Below are positions 27,125 to 35,978 of a stretch of 64,000 nt of DNA, piece after piece. Under the pieces are notes generated by a model that was not told the DNA's origin, searched no databases, and worked only from the letters and a program-made list of their open reading frames with translations. Position 1 is the stretch's first letter, and each line of letters begins with the position of its first letter. The stretch comes from an uncultured cyanobacterium (GTDB lineage Bacteria > Cyanobacteriota > Cyanobacteriia > Cyanobacteriales > Nostocaceae). Both the position numbers and the translations under genes were made by a program. Where the stretch lies: the NCBI GenBank assembly GCA_903848645.1, contig CAINGU010000093.1, positions 1 through 64,000 on the forward strand. Reading direction: 5' to 3'.

Positions 27125-27988
27125 ATGTCTGCTGCTCAAAAACTGCGCGAATTACTTGCACGTCCTGAAATTATCGTTATTCCTGGTGTTTATGACTGTT
27201 TGAGTGCAAAATTGGTAGAAAAGGCGGGTTTTGATGTTGCTGCTACCAGTGGTTTTGGGATTGCTGCTTCTACTTTGGGTTTACCTGACTATGGTTTTCT
27301 CACAGCTACGGAAAATTTATCCACTGTCGGGCGGATTGCCCAGTCAATTAATATACCTTTAATTGCTGATTGTGATACGGGTTACGGTAATGCTTTAAAT
27401 GTGATGCGGACTGTGAAAGATGCGGTGCAGTTGGGTTTAGCTGGGATAATTTTAGAAGACCAAGAATGGCCGAAGAAATGCGGACATTTTGCAGGTAAAC
27501 GGGTAATTTCTATGACTGAACACGCGGGAAAAATCCGGGCTGCGGTGGAAGCGCGTGGTGATAGTGGTTTGGTCATTATAGCCCGAACTGATGCCCGTGC
27601 GCCTTTGGGGTTGGAGGAAGCCATTGCACGTGGTCAATCATACATCAATGCTGGTGCAGATGTCTTGTTTGTGGAAGCTCCCCAATCTGTGAAAGAGTTG
27701 GAAATTATAGCTGCTGCTTTTCCTAATGTGCCATTGGTAGCAAATATTGTTGAAGGTGGGAAAACTCCGGCTATTTCTCCTATTGAATTGCAGAATTTGG
27801 GGTTTAAAATTGTCTTTTTTCCTCTGACTGCACTTATGGCTGTAACTGAGGTAATGAGTGGTTGTTTTCGTCATTTGAAAGCAGAGGGAAGAACTGATAA
27901 TTTATCTGGTTTGATGAATTTTCAGGATTTTCAAGAACTTATGGGTGTTCCCAAATATTTAGCTGTGGAAAAGGAGTATAAGGAATGA
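27125..27988 (+). CDS. Isocitrate lyase/PEP mutase superfamily protein
   Basis: A 287-residue TIM-barrel protein of the PEP mutase/isocitrate lyase superfamily. It has the metal-binding DCDTGYGNA, EDQEWPKKCGHFAGK (KKCGH is the conserved loop), IIARTDAR, and PQSVKELEIIA. Members act as oxaloacetate decarboxylase, carboxyphosphonoenolpyruvate mutase or 2-methylisocitrate lyase; the reaction here cannot be chosen from the sequence. ATG at 27125 (MSAAQKLRELL) is preferred; a TTG at 27089 would add 12 residues and lie inside the palindrome. Confidence 0.8.
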   Translation: MSAAQKLRELLARPEIIVIPGVYDCLSAKLVEKAGFDVAATSGFGIAASTLGLPDYGFLTATENLSTVGRIAQSINIPLIADCDTGYGNALNVMRTVKDAVQLGLAGIILEDQEWPKKCGHFAGKRVISMTEHAGKIRAAVEARGDSGLVIIARTDARAPLGLEEAIARGQSYINAGADVLFVEAPQSVKELEIIAAAFPNVPLVANIVEGGKTPAISPIELQNLGFKIVFFPLTALMAVTEVMSGCFRHLKAEGRTDNLSGLMNFQDFQELMGVPKYLAVEKEYKE

Positions 27989-28047
27989 ATTATTCATTAC
28001 TTCTATGGTTGAAAGTTGATGAATAATGAATTATATTAAAAATAATG

Positions 28048-28060
28048 CAATATAATATTG
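28048..28060. promoter_or_regulatory. Palindrome in the promoter of the RHH/ParE pair
   Basis: CAATAT-A-ATATTG is a perfect 6-1-6 palindrome, 20 bases before the antitoxin start. A GAGG ribosome site follows at 28070-28073. It is a likely autoregulatory operator for the ribbon-helix-helix antitoxin, by analogy with such modules. Confidence 0.5.
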
Positions 28061-28080
28061 TGTATTATTGAGGTAATTTC

Positions 28081-28347
28081 ATGAGTACCACGAGTTTTCG
28101 ACTTGATGATGACTTACAAGAGAAACTTGACAATACTGCTAACCGAATTAAGCGTTCTAAAGGTTGGATAATTAATGATGCTCTCCGTCGGTATATTGAG
28201 CAGGAAGAACTTAAACAAAGGATGTTTGAAGAGACTCAAGAAGCGATCGCTGATATTGAAGCCGGTCGTGTAGTATCAGGAGAAGAGGTGATGAAATGGC
28301 TGGAGACTTGGGGAACTGCTGCGGAAACTAAGGCTCCTTTGCTATGA
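28081..28347 (+). CDS. Ribbon-helix-helix antitoxin
   Basis: An 88-residue antitoxin with the RHH opening TTSFRLDDDLQEKLDNTANR and a helix with RSKGWIINDALRRYIEQEE, as in CopG/ParD proteins, and a C-terminal part (about 50-88) that would wrap the toxin. It should bind DNA at its own promoter and neutralise the toxin. It ends with a four-base overlap (ATGA) into the toxin gene. Confidence 0.85.
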   Translation: MSTTSFRLDDDLQEKLDNTANRIKRSKGWIINDALRRYIEQEELKQRMFEETQEAIADIEAGRVVSGEEVMKWLETWGTAAETKAPLL

Positions 28348-28622
28348 AATTGGAGTTTTCGGAAAGTGCAATTCAAGATTTGATTCGGCTACGGGAGTTT
28401 ATCGCGGTTCATAACCCAAAAGCATCAGAACGTATCTCTCTGCGGCTACGACAGGCTATGGGAAAACTTGTACTATATCCTGATATAGGGCGTTCTGTAC
28501 TGGAGTTTGAAAATGTCCGTGAACTTGTAGCTGGTGATTATGTTGTGCGATATTTACGCCTTGAGGATGTGATTTTTATATTAAGAATATGGCACGGGAA
28601 GGAATTTCGTGATTTTGGGTAA
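28344..28622 (+). CDS. RelE/ParE family toxin
   Basis: A 92-residue toxin of the RelE/ParE fold: LEFSESAIQDLIRLREFI, KLVLYPDIGRSVLEF, RELVAGDYVVRYL and a final ILRIWHGKEFRDFG. The family either inhibits gyrase (ParE) or cuts mRNA (RelE); the sequence resembles ParE more. It is paired with the antitoxin that overlaps it by four bases. Confidence 0.85.
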   Translation: MKLEFSESAIQDLIRLREFIAVHNPKASERISLRLRQAMGKLVLYPDIGRSVLEFENVRELVAGDYVVRYLRLEDVIFILRIWHGKEFRDFG

Positions 28623-28858
28623 GTGGGGAAATGGTGAGAGCGATCCTATTTTTCACCCAAAATCCAAATTATATTGTCCAATACACAGTGAGAATTTAGG
28701 TGCTAAATTAACTCTGTCTGTTCACGTTATCCCTTTATTTGAAACAGTATGTCAGCTTACCATATAGATTAACCATCTTGCCATCGGTAGTTTATTTCTC
28801 ATCAGTAAAATCTTCGCCATCAAGTATAGTTGACCTACAGTGCGATATCATCTAAATA

Positions 28859-28914
28859 TTAAGCTTCCGGTTCAATTCCTAAAGCACGTAATTGTGCGGA
28901 CAAGCGATTTACTG
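28859..28914 (-). pseudogene. C-terminal fragment of a Uma2 endonuclease gene
   Basis: On the minus strand the sequence ends NRLSAQLRALGIEPEA and a stop, nearly identical to the end of the Uma2 gene at 29598-30320 (NRLTAQLRALGIEPEA). Beyond this the match fades and no other part of the gene is present. It is a decayed copy or a partial duplication of the neighbour. The rest of the 28623-28999 gap has nothing recognisable. Confidence 0.7.
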
Positions 28915-28999
28915 TGAGGATAAGGTGCTATTCCTCTTTTTCCTCAATTAAGTTATAATCTATTTAAAGAAAGTCAATTAAATCAAGAGAACCTAAATT

Positions 29000-29221
29000 A
29001 TGGTGACATTAGAAGAGGCAATTTTAACTGTTAATCAACTTCCTTTTGAGCAAAGAGAAATGTTATTAGAAATTATTAAAAATCAAATGATTGAATCTCG
29101 TCGTGAAGAAATTGCTGAAGATGCAAAAAAAGCGATTTTAGCCTTTCACCAAGGAGAGTTAAAACCTCAATCTATGGAGAGTATTATTGTTGAATTACAG
29201 GCAAGTTTAACAGAAGATTAA
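29000..29221 (+). CDS. Antitoxin-like small protein paired with a YafQ/RelE toxin
   Basis: A 73-residue, highly helical acidic protein (EEAILTVNQLPFEQREMLLE; EEIAEDAKKAILAFHQGELK). It lacks a recognisable DNA-binding motif but sits exactly where an antitoxin is expected, with its stop overlapping the toxin start by one base (TAATG). Antitoxin role is inferred from position and size. Confidence 0.65.
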   Translation: MVTLEEAILTVNQLPFEQREMLLEIIKNQMIESRREEIAEDAKKAILAFHQGELKPQSMESIIVELQASLTED

Positions 29222-29505
29222 TGAGAGAATTAGTTTTAACACCTAAATTTAAACGAGCATTTCGTAAATTTGTCAAGCGCGATCCTCAACTTGAGACAAA
29301 AATTATTCAAACATTAGAACTAATGCAAGAAGATGTTTTTACTGCTCAATTAAGCACTCATTCATTGCAAGGAAAATTATTAGGACTAAAAGCTTGTTCT
29401 TGTGGTTATGACTGTCGAATTTTGTTTACTTTAGAAATTGATGAAAATAATACAGAAGAAGTGATTGTTTTACTTGATATTGGCAATCATGATGAAGTTT
29501 ATTAG
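29221..29505 (+). CDS. YafQ/RelE-type mRNA interferase toxin
   Basis: A 94-residue toxin: LVLTPKFKRAFRKFVKRDPQ, then the conserved HSLQGKLLGLKACSCGYDCR and ILFTLEID, ending LLDIGNHDEVY. YafQ-like toxins cut ribosome-bound mRNA. The His of the HxLxG stretch, the YDCRI region and the terminal H..VY are the family positions. It is coupled to the antitoxin before it. Confidence 0.8.
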   Translation: MRELVLTPKFKRAFRKFVKRDPQLETKIIQTLELMQEDVFTAQLSTHSLQGKLLGLKACSCGYDCRILFTLEIDENNTEEVIVLLDIGNHDEVY

Positions 29506-29597
29506 TCTGAGAGCTTGTTTGGTAGTGAAAGGGTGATCGATCATCTATCTCTACTCCCGTTAAATCGAAAATCGTCACCATGACATTTAATTTAATA

Positions 29598-30320
29598 TTA
29601 CGCTTCCGGTTCAATTCCCAAAGCCCGTAATTGTGCAGTTAAGCGATTTGCTCTTTCCTCACCAGTTAATAACAAATTACCTTGCAAATCCCACCACCGC
29701 AACCAGGGTAATTCCATATTTTGATATTCTCCCTGCCATAAACCTAACTCCACACCCATAGCTGTAATTGAATAATGTCCCCGTTCATTTGCTGGTAATA
29801 ACTGATATTGTCCACCCATTAATTCATAAACTTCTATACTGGCTTTATTCACTTCATAAATGCCATAAAACGCAGGTTTAATAACCTGTTCATAAATCCA
29901 GAATTTACCTTTCCAAGGAGTTTTGTCTCTTTCTTCACTACCATTTCCAGAAACAAATTCTAACACAATTAATGGCGAAATATATTCTTGCCAAAGGACA
30001 TAAGAACGTCGGATTTTACCATCTAGTAAAGGTGGGACATTGGGTATATAAAACCAGTCTGGAGCTAGTGCGCCAATTTCTGGTGGCTCGCTAATGCGCC
30101 AATAAATAGCACTATTTTGACCTATGATATATTGCTGGTCTGAATGACGTTTGTGTAATACAGGCTTGATAGAATCGGTTAGTAAAATACCTTGAGGATG
30201 TGCCTGGAAATTTTTTACAAAAGTACCGTTAGAGTCTGGTAGTTGGGTATGATCTGGAAGAGAGGTTTCTGGGTAAGGGCGTAAGTCTGGATCTTCCTGG
30301 ACATCAGTTGTAAAAGTCAT
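29598..30320 (-). CDS. Uma2 family endonuclease (DUF820)
   Basis: A 240-residue member of the very abundant cyanobacterial Uma2 family, with a PD-(D/E)XK-like core: the middle has APDWFYIPNVPP, LIVLEFVSGNGSEERD, KFWIYEQVIKPAFYGIYE, and the tail GVELGLWQGEYQNMELPWLRW. A strong ribosome site (AGGAGG) is four bases before the ATG. Members are putative nucleases of unknown role. A second family gene lies at 47864 and a decayed tail at 28859. Confidence 0.85.
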   Translation of the reverse strand: MTFTTDVQEDPDLRPYPETSLPDHTQLPDSNGTFVKNFQAHPQGILLTDSIKPVLHKRHSDQQYIIGQNSAIYWRISEPPEIGALAPDWFYIPNVPPLLDGKIRRSYVLWQEYISPLIVLEFVSGNGSEERDKTPWKGKFWIYEQVIKPAFYGIYEVNKASIEVYELMGGQYQLLPANERGHYSITAMGVELGLWQGEYQNMELPWLRWWDLQGNLLLTGEERANRLTAQLRALGIEPEA

Positions 30321-30379
30321 ATATCCTCCTGCTGGTGTGAGGTTTATTCTAGTTTAGCAAAATTAGCAATATATGGCGA

Positions 30380-30417
30380 AAAAAGCGATCGCACCTAACT
30401 GAATACGATCGCTTTTT
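30380..30417 (-). terminator. Terminator of the metF-like gene, built from HIP1 sequence
   Basis: AAAAAGCGATCG pairs with CGATCGCTTTTT over a 14-base loop. Read on the minus strand it ends in a T run right after the metF-like stop codon at 30422. The stem is made from HIP1 octamer parts. Confidence 0.75.
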
Positions 30418-30421
30418 ATTC

Positions 30422-31336
30422 TTAACTAACCTTCCCCACTCCTGCTAAATCCAAAATCGGTGCAATCAAATCTTCTCTTTTTACCGCCATAATATGCACA
30501 CCCTGACACAATCCCCGCGCAATTTGCACTTGTTCGGCGGCAATTTTCATGCCTTCTTCTAGGGGATGTTTCGCTTTTGCTAATCTCTCAATAATGTGTT
30601 CAGGAATATTCACACCGGGAACAGCCTTATTAATAAACTGGGCATTTTTTGCCGATTTCAATAGAAAAATTCCTGCTAAAATTGGTTTTTTGTAACCGAC
30701 AGCGATTTGATTCATGAACTTTTCTAGTATGTCAAAATCAGTAATTAATTGACTTTGAAAAAATTGCGCCCCGGCGGCTATTTTCTTTTCAAACCGACTT
30801 TGCAAACCTGACCAACTTTTAGATTGAGGATCTACTGCTGCACCTGCAAATAAATCTAATGCGCCATCAGTGAGGGGTTTCTCATTAAAATCAAAGCCCT
30901 GATTCATGTTTCTAATTAACTGCAATAACCGCACAGCTTCCAAATCAAAAACAGCTTTTGCTTGAGGATGATCACCTGCTTTTACAGGGTCGCCAGTTAA
31001 AGCTAAAATGTTGCGGATACCCAAAGCATGAGCGCCCATTAAATCTGCTTGTAATCCAATTCTATTGCGATCGCGGCAAGCAAACTGACAAATCGGCTCA
31101 ATGCCATTTTGCAATAAAATCACCGAGGCTACTAACGAAGACATTCGCATTACGGCACGGCTACCATCAGTAATATTGACAGCATGAACCCTTCCCTTAA
31201 GAGTCGCCGCCATTTCGATGGTATGGGTAGGATCTCCGCCTTTGGGAGGTGCAACTTCAGCGGTAATTAAAAAGTCACCTGCAAGGGCGGATTTACGGAA
31301 GTTATTAAAAGCACTAAAGCTCTGGGTATCCGGCAT
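30422..31336 (-). CDS. metF: Methylenetetrahydrofolate reductase-like protein
   Basis: A 304-residue FAD/TIM-barrel reductase that makes 5-methyltetrahydrofolate from 5,10-methylene-THF for methionine synthesis. Landmarks: LITAEVAPPKGGDP near the start, AVNITDGSRAVMRM, QFACRDRNRIGLQADLMGAH, NILALTGDP, GAQFFQSQLITD and KPILAGIFLL. It is of the short cyanobacterial type. trpS lies 59 bases upstream on the same strand and may be in the same transcript. Confidence 0.85.
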   Translation of the reverse strand: MPDTQSFSAFNNFRKSALAGDFLITAEVAPPKGGDPTHTIEMAATLKGRVHAVNITDGSRAVMRMSSLVASVILLQNGIEPICQFACRDRNRIGLQADLMGAHALGIRNILALTGDPVKAGDHPQAKAVFDLEAVRLLQLIRNMNQGFDFNEKPLTDGALDLFAGAAVDPQSKSWSGLQSRFEKKIAAGAQFFQSQLITDFDILEKFMNQIAVGYKKPILAGIFLLKSAKNAQFINKAVPGVNIPEHIIERLAKAKHPLEEGMKIAAEQVQIARGLCQGVHIMAVKREDLIAPILDLAGVGKVS

Positions 31337-31395
31337 AATATGATCAGTTCGGTTTTCTAATAGGGTAAAACAAATTACACCTAAAAGCCTAAACC

Positions 31396-32403
31396 TTAAA
31401 GAGGAACAGTGAAACCCAAAGCAGCTTTCACATCTGCTAGAGTTTGATTAGCGATCGCTCTGGCTTTCTCCCCACCATCCCGTAATACTGACTCTAAATA
31501 ACCTTTATCCGCCATTACCTCCTGATATTTGTCCTGAATTGGCTTTAAAGCATGAATCGCTGTTTCTGTCAATAAAGGTTTGAACTGTCCCCAACCCATA
31601 TCTGCACATTCAACCGCTACCTCTGCTTTGGTTTTTCCAGCCAGTAGGGTATACAGAGTTAATAAATTATGACATTCTGGGCGTTCTGGATCATCGAAGG
31701 TTAAACCCCGCACCAAATCAGTTTTACAGCGTTTAATCTTCTTTGTAATCTCCTCTGGTGAGTCTAAAATATTAATGCGGCTTAATTCTGAAGGATCTGA
31801 TTTTGACATTTTCCTAGTTCCATCTGTCAAACTCATCACCCTTGCACCTTCCTTTCTAATTAAAGGATCTGGTAACTTTAATACAGGTGCTTTTTTGGCA
31901 AATTGGTGATTAAACCTATTGACAATATCCCTTGTCAGTTCCAAATGTTGCTTTTGATCTTCACCTACTGGCACTTTATCAGCTTGATACAGCAGAATAT
32001 CCGCAGACATTAGCACGGGATAATCTAACAAGCCAACACCGACATTTTCACCCTGTTTAACGGCTTTTTCCTTAAACTGGATCATATCTTGCAACCAGTT
32101 GAGGGGGGTAATGCAATTTAGTAACCAAGTGAGTTCACTGTGTGCGGAAACGTGGGACTGAACAAAGATATGAGAATGTTGTAAATCAATGCCACAGGCT
32201 AAATATAAAGCAGCAATCTTGTAAGTATCAGCCGCTAAAGTGGCGGGATTATGCGGTACAGTGATGGCGTGTAAATCTACCACACAAAAGAAATTTTCAT
32301 ACTGGTCTTGAATGTCTACCCAGTTGCGAATCGCACCTAAATAGTTACCTAAGTGTAAGTTACCAGTTGGTTGAACTCCCGACAAAACGCGCTGCTTACC
32401 CAT
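31396..32403 (-). CDS. trpS: Tryptophan-tRNA ligase
   Basis: A class I synthetase of 335 residues that charges tRNA-Trp. It has the HIGH-type motif GNLHLGNYLGA near the start and the KMSKS motif RKMSKSDPSE. ATG at 32403 (MGKQRVLSGVQPTG) is chosen as start since this is the standard N-terminus; the frame extends 17 codons further but with no family likeness. It sits upstream of metF with 59 bases between. Confidence 0.93.
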   Translation of the reverse strand: MGKQRVLSGVQPTGNLHLGNYLGAIRNWVDIQDQYENFFCVVDLHAITVPHNPATLAADTYKIAALYLACGIDLQHSHIFVQSHVSAHSELTWLLNCITPLNWLQDMIQFKEKAVKQGENVGVGLLDYPVLMSADILLYQADKVPVGEDQKQHLELTRDIVNRFNHQFAKKAPVLKLPDPLIRKEGARVMSLTDGTRKMSKSDPSELSRINILDSPEEITKKIKRCKTDLVRGLTFDDPERPECHNLLTLYTLLAGKTKAEVAVECADMGWGQFKPLLTETAIHALKPIQDKYQEVMADKGYLESVLRDGGEKARAIANQTLADVKAALGFTVPL

Positions 32404-32579
32404 AATTATCAGTGTAACGAGAACTTGCTCAATTTTATAGACCCTAACCGTCAAGTCAAACCCCTGAAAACCGTCCTAAGTAGATAGGAGAGGTTTATTA
32501 GAAAATATGATCAACAACATTTTCTCATCATCTTCTACAATTAATAATAGGTGTATTAACAACTTGGATATTATTAGTT

Positions 32580-32828
32580 ATGCCCCCAGTTAACATTGAT
32601 GTAAATCAATCCAATATCAGTATTAAAGAGTTGTTATCTCTAGTGCTTGCAGGTAAAGAAATTGTTTTAACTGATGGTAGCATCCCCCAAGCACGTTTGA
32701 TATCAATGTCTTCCGAAAAAATTTCAAGTTCTCAATCTCGCACAGCCGGATTACATTCTGGAGCTATTTGGACAAGTGAAGATTTTGATGAGCCACTACC
32801 TGAAGATTTCTGGACAGGAAATCTATGA
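32580..32828 (+). CDS. Phd-like antitoxin
   Basis: An 82-residue protein whose first half (VNIDVNQSNISIKELLSLVL AGKEIVLTDGSIPQARL) follows the Phd/YefM antitoxin pattern of helix, Gly-containing turn and basic strand. The C-terminal acidic part (AIWTSEDFDEPLPEDFWTG) is typical of toxin-wrapping tails. It overlaps the PIN toxin by four bases. Confidence 0.75.
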   Translation: MPPVNIDVNQSNISIKELLSLVLAGKEIVLTDGSIPQARLISMSSEKISSSQSRTAGLHSGAIWTSEDFDEPLPEDFWTGNL

Positions 32829-33211
32829 ATTTACTTTTAGATACTCATACCTTCATTTGGTGGGATAGCGAACCTGGGAAACTTTCACAACAGGCTTTGA
32901 TACTGTGCGAAAATCCTACGAATACTCTCTTGCTAAGTATGGTGAGTATTTGGGAAATGCAAATTAAGATTCAATTAGGTAAATTAACTCTGAATCTGCC
33001 GTTATTAGAGATAATTCAACATCAGCAACAAAAAAATAATTTGAAAATTCTTCCGATTAGCATCACTCATATTTTAGCATTAGAGAATTTATCTAATCAT
33101 CACAAAGATCCTTTTGATCGCTTATTAATTGCTCAAAGTAATATTGAAGATGCTGTGTTAGTTAGTTGTGATCCTATGATTGCTAAATATCAAGTTAAGC
33201 TAGTTTGGTAA
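32825..33211 (+). CDS. PIN-domain toxin (VapC-like)
   Basis: A 128-residue PIN-domain ribonuclease. The acidic residues are visible: D6 in LLLDTHTFIWW, E in SIWEMQIKIQLGKL, D in HKDPFDRLLIAQ and D in VSCDPMI. Such toxins cut structured RNA such as tRNA or rRNA. It is coupled to the Phd-like antitoxin that overlaps its start. Confidence 0.85.
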   Translation: MNLLLDTHTFIWWDSEPGKLSQQALILCENPTNTLLLSMVSIWEMQIKIQLGKLTLNLPLLEIIQHQQQKNNLKILPISITHILALENLSNHHKDPFDRLLIAQSNIEDAVLVSCDPMIAKYQVKLVW

Positions 33212-33422
33212 GCAGTTTAATTTGAGTTTCGATAGCAAAATTAATAATACCAATTATACTGAGTACATGGCTATTAAAGCACCTCTCTGTTACTCTGTTT
33301 TGTTGCTTAAAGATAAAACTAAAATAATCTGTACCTCCAGAGAGATAAAAACCAACTGATCTAGCTTTTATAGTTCAAATTAAATAGGTTTTGATCAAAA
33401 ACAACTCAGGGAAATATACTTA

Positions 33423-35000
33423 ATGAAAGCTTTATTAATCTGGCCGATAATGCCTAATTCTTTTTGGTCTTATCAGGAAACCATTGATTTAGCTGGTTTA
33501 CGTGCTACCAATCCCCCATTAGGTTTAATCACGGTTGCAGCGATGTTACCCAGTGATTGGGAATTCAGATTGAGCGATCGCAATGTCCGTCTAGAAACAG
33601 ATGCAGATTGGGAATGGTGCGATATAGTCATCATCTCTGCAATGATTATCCAAAAACAGGATTTTGGGGACTTAATTAGAAAAGGCAAAACGTTAGGTAA
33701 AAAAGTCGCGGTAGGTGGACCATTTGCCACATCTGTACCAGAATTTGTTTTAGAAGCAGGAGCAGATTATTTAATTTTAGACGAAGGGGAAATCACTCTT
33801 CCCATGTTTGTAGAGGCTTTAGAAAAGGGAGAAGAAAAGGGGATTTTTCGTGCTACAGAAAAACCAGATGTCACCACAACTCCCTTACCCCGGTTTGATT
33901 TATTAGATTTCAATGCTTATATCGCAATGACGGTGCAATTTTCCCGTGGTTGTCCATTCCAATGTGAATTTTGCGATATTATTACCCTTTTTGGTCGCAA
34001 GCCTCGCACGAAAACACCTGAACAAATTCTGGCAGAATTAGATGCTTTATATAAGATGGGTTGGTGGCGTTATGTGTTTATTGTTGATGATAACTTTATT
34101 GGCAATAAACGCAATGCTAAAGTCTTTTTAAGGGCATTAATTCCCTGGATGGAAGAACGTAATTATCCTTTTGCTTTATTAACAGAAGCTTCTTTGAATT
34201 TAGCTGAAGATGATGAATTACTAGAATTGATGGTGAAAGCTGGTTTTGTCCAGGTATTTATGGGAATTGAAACTCCTGATGTAGATAGTTTAGTCGGAAT
34301 TAATAAACCACAAAATACTCGCAGTTCCTTAGTTGAATCTTGCAATAAAATTACCAAGGCTGGATTGCAAATTATGTCCGGTTTTATCTTAGGATTTGAT
34401 GGTGAAAAACCAGGTGCAGGTAAACGAATTCAAGAGTTTGTAGAAGCTACCTGTATTCCCCAAGCTCATCTTAACTTATTGCAAGCATTACCGAATACAG
34501 CTATGTGGACTCGTTTGCAAAAAGAAGGACGATTAAGGGATGGTTTAGGTGAATTTATGGGTTCTCAAAAAGCCTTGATGAATTTTGTTCCCACTCGGCC
34601 AATGTCGGAAATTGCGAAGGAGTTTATTGATGCTTTTTGGAATTTATATGAACCTATGCCATACCTAAAACGGACTTTTAAACATTTTATGATGATGGAA
34701 GGTTGGCGAGCTAAATATCAACGGACTTTAACAAAACCAGAGTTCCAATTTTTAATGTCTATTTGTTGGCGACAGGGATTTTTACGTTCTACAAGGTTTG
34801 TTTTTTGGCAACAATTAATAACAATGGTAAGGCAGAAACCCAATCTATTATATGATTATTTAATTGCGTTGGGTGTGGGTGAACATTTTTTCAAGTTCCG
34901 TCATGAGGTAAGAGCAGAAATAGAATCAGAATTAGCAGAATTTCAGCAGCATGAACGGGAGCAGGAAGCAATCAATTTACAGTTAGAAACTGTGATTTAA
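33423..35000 (+). CDS. B12-binding-domain radical SAM protein (DUF4070)
   Basis: A 525-residue radical SAM enzyme. Residues about 1-130 form a cobalamin-binding-like Rossmann domain (MKALLIWPIMPNSFWSYQE; VAVGGPFATSVPEF). The iron-sulfur loop is RGCPFQCEFCD (CxxxCxxC), followed by the SAM barrel (VFIVDDNFIGNKRN; VFMGIETPD). The C-terminal DUF4070 region (about 410-510) ends in a Glu-rich helix. Members include methyltransferases such as the hopanoid C-2 methylase HpnP, but the substrate here is not determined. The gene stands alone, with a terminator after it. Confidence 0.85.
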   Translation: MKALLIWPIMPNSFWSYQETIDLAGLRATNPPLGLITVAAMLPSDWEFRLSDRNVRLETDADWEWCDIVIISAMIIQKQDFGDLIRKGKTLGKKVAVGGPFATSVPEFVLEAGADYLILDEGEITLPMFVEALEKGEEKGIFRATEKPDVTTTPLPRFDLLDFNAYIAMTVQFSRGCPFQCEFCDIITLFGRKPRTKTPEQILAELDALYKMGWWRYVFIVDDNFIGNKRNAKVFLRALIPWMEERNYPFALLTEASLNLAEDDELLELMVKAGFVQVFMGIETPDVDSLVGINKPQNTRSSLVESCNKITKAGLQIMSGFILGFDGEKPGAGKRIQEFVEATCIPQAHLNLLQALPNTAMWTRLQKEGRLRDGLGEFMGSQKALMNFVPTRPMSEIAKEFIDAFWNLYEPMPYLKRTFKHFMMMEGWRAKYQRTLTKPEFQFLMSICWRQGFLRSTRFVFWQQLITMVRQKPNLLYDYLIALGVGEHFFKFRHEVRAEIESELAEFQQHEREQEAINLQLETVI

Positions 35001-35028
35001 GTAGTTCAATTTAAAATATTTAATACCC

Positions 35029-35066
35029 AGATCCTTGACTGTTCAGAGAAGTCGGGGATCTATTTC
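35029..35066 (+). terminator. Hairpin terminator after the radical SAM gene
   Basis: AGATCC, GACT and the matching AGTC, GGATCT pair around GTTCAGAGA, followed by TATTTCTATT. The same ATCCC...GGGAT style recurs after pgsA, near 48637 and near 53459. It separates the radical SAM gene from the converging PIN toxin. Confidence 0.6.
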
Positions 35067-35470
35067 TATTCCTGTAACCAATTCTCTAAACTTAATCCTT
35101 CAACTGTCAATAAATCACTATCATTAGAAACTAGAATGAAATCTTTAACAATAGCAGTAGCAGCAATTAAAATATCTTCTGTTTGGATTGGTAATCTTCT
35201 TAATCTGAGATTTTCATGAATTTCTGCTGCTTTTTCCACAATTGCTAAATCATCCAAGAAAATGATTTGATAATCCTTACAGAAATTATCAAATCTTTCT
35301 AATTGTTTAATTGCGTTGACTGCAAATAAACCTCTTTTAACTTCAAAGTAAGTAACGCAACTGATACTTAATAATCCTTCTTGAGATTGAAATTCTTTTA
35401 ATCTTTGCTTAATTTTGGGATTATTTTTCAGTTCTAAGGAGACAATATTGGTATCTAATAAATATGTCAT
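35066..35470 (-). CDS. PIN-domain toxin (VapC-like), second pair
   Basis: A 134-residue PIN-domain protein: MTYLLDTNIVSLELKNNPKI with D6, E in SCVTYFEVKRGL, D in LPIQTEDILIAATAI and D in VSNDSDLL. This is the complete set of acidic positions. It is likely an RNA-cutting toxin. The antitoxin gene lies five bases upstream on the same strand. Confidence 0.85.
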   Translation of the reverse strand: MTYLLDTNIVSLELKNNPKIKQRLKEFQSQEGLLSISCVTYFEVKRGLFAVNAIKQLERFDNFCKDYQIIFLDDLAIVEKAAEIHENLRLRRLPIQTEDILIAATAIVKDFILVSNDSDLLTVEGLSLENWLQE

Positions 35471-35475
35471 GTTTT

Positions 35476-35772
35476 TTATTTCCGTTTAATCATTTCATCA
35501 AAAATTGCTATTTGTTCGGGAGTTAATTCATTTAAAGTTCCTGCTACTGCTTCTGTCACCATAATCCCGCTACAACGTGTTTTTAAGTCCTGATCTTTCA
35601 TACTATTAAACTCATCAATAGGTAAGTTTTGCTGAAATAGATTACATAACTCTTGAATCATTTCCTCTGCGTTAAGTTCTTCCTTAAATAAAGGACGTTC
35701 TTCCATCAAAATATTCACAATTCTCTCGATTCTTGTTTTCATTGATTCTTGTTGAAGTTCTGTTGATAACAT
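35476..35772 (-). CDS. Putative antitoxin to the second PIN toxin
   Basis: A 98-residue acidic protein (KTRIERIVNILMEERPLFKE; DEFNSMKDQDLKTRCSGIM; TLNELTPEQIAIFDEMIKRK). No family was recognised. ATG at 35772 (MLSTELQQES) is chosen because GGAGG lies seven bases before it; the longer frame from 35829 has no ribosome site. Antitoxin role is inferred from its place ahead of the PIN gene. Confidence 0.65.
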   Translation of the reverse strand: MLSTELQQESMKTRIERIVNILMEERPLFKEELNAEEMIQELCNLFQQNLPIDEFNSMKDQDLKTRCSGIMVTEAVAGTLNELTPEQIAIFDEMIKRK

Positions 35773-35978
35773 AATATTTCCTCCGTGAGAAATGTAAATG
35801 ATATTCATGAATGTTATACATTGTAGCATTTTTTAGTTTTGTGATGTCTGTTTATTACTCCAGTGTTAATTTATAAGTAATAAATTGTGTCAGATTTTGA
35901 AGTTAATTGTTTAAGTATTAAATTTTACATTTTTCAATTAATTAAAAAATTATTTGATATTCCTAGACACACTTAAAG

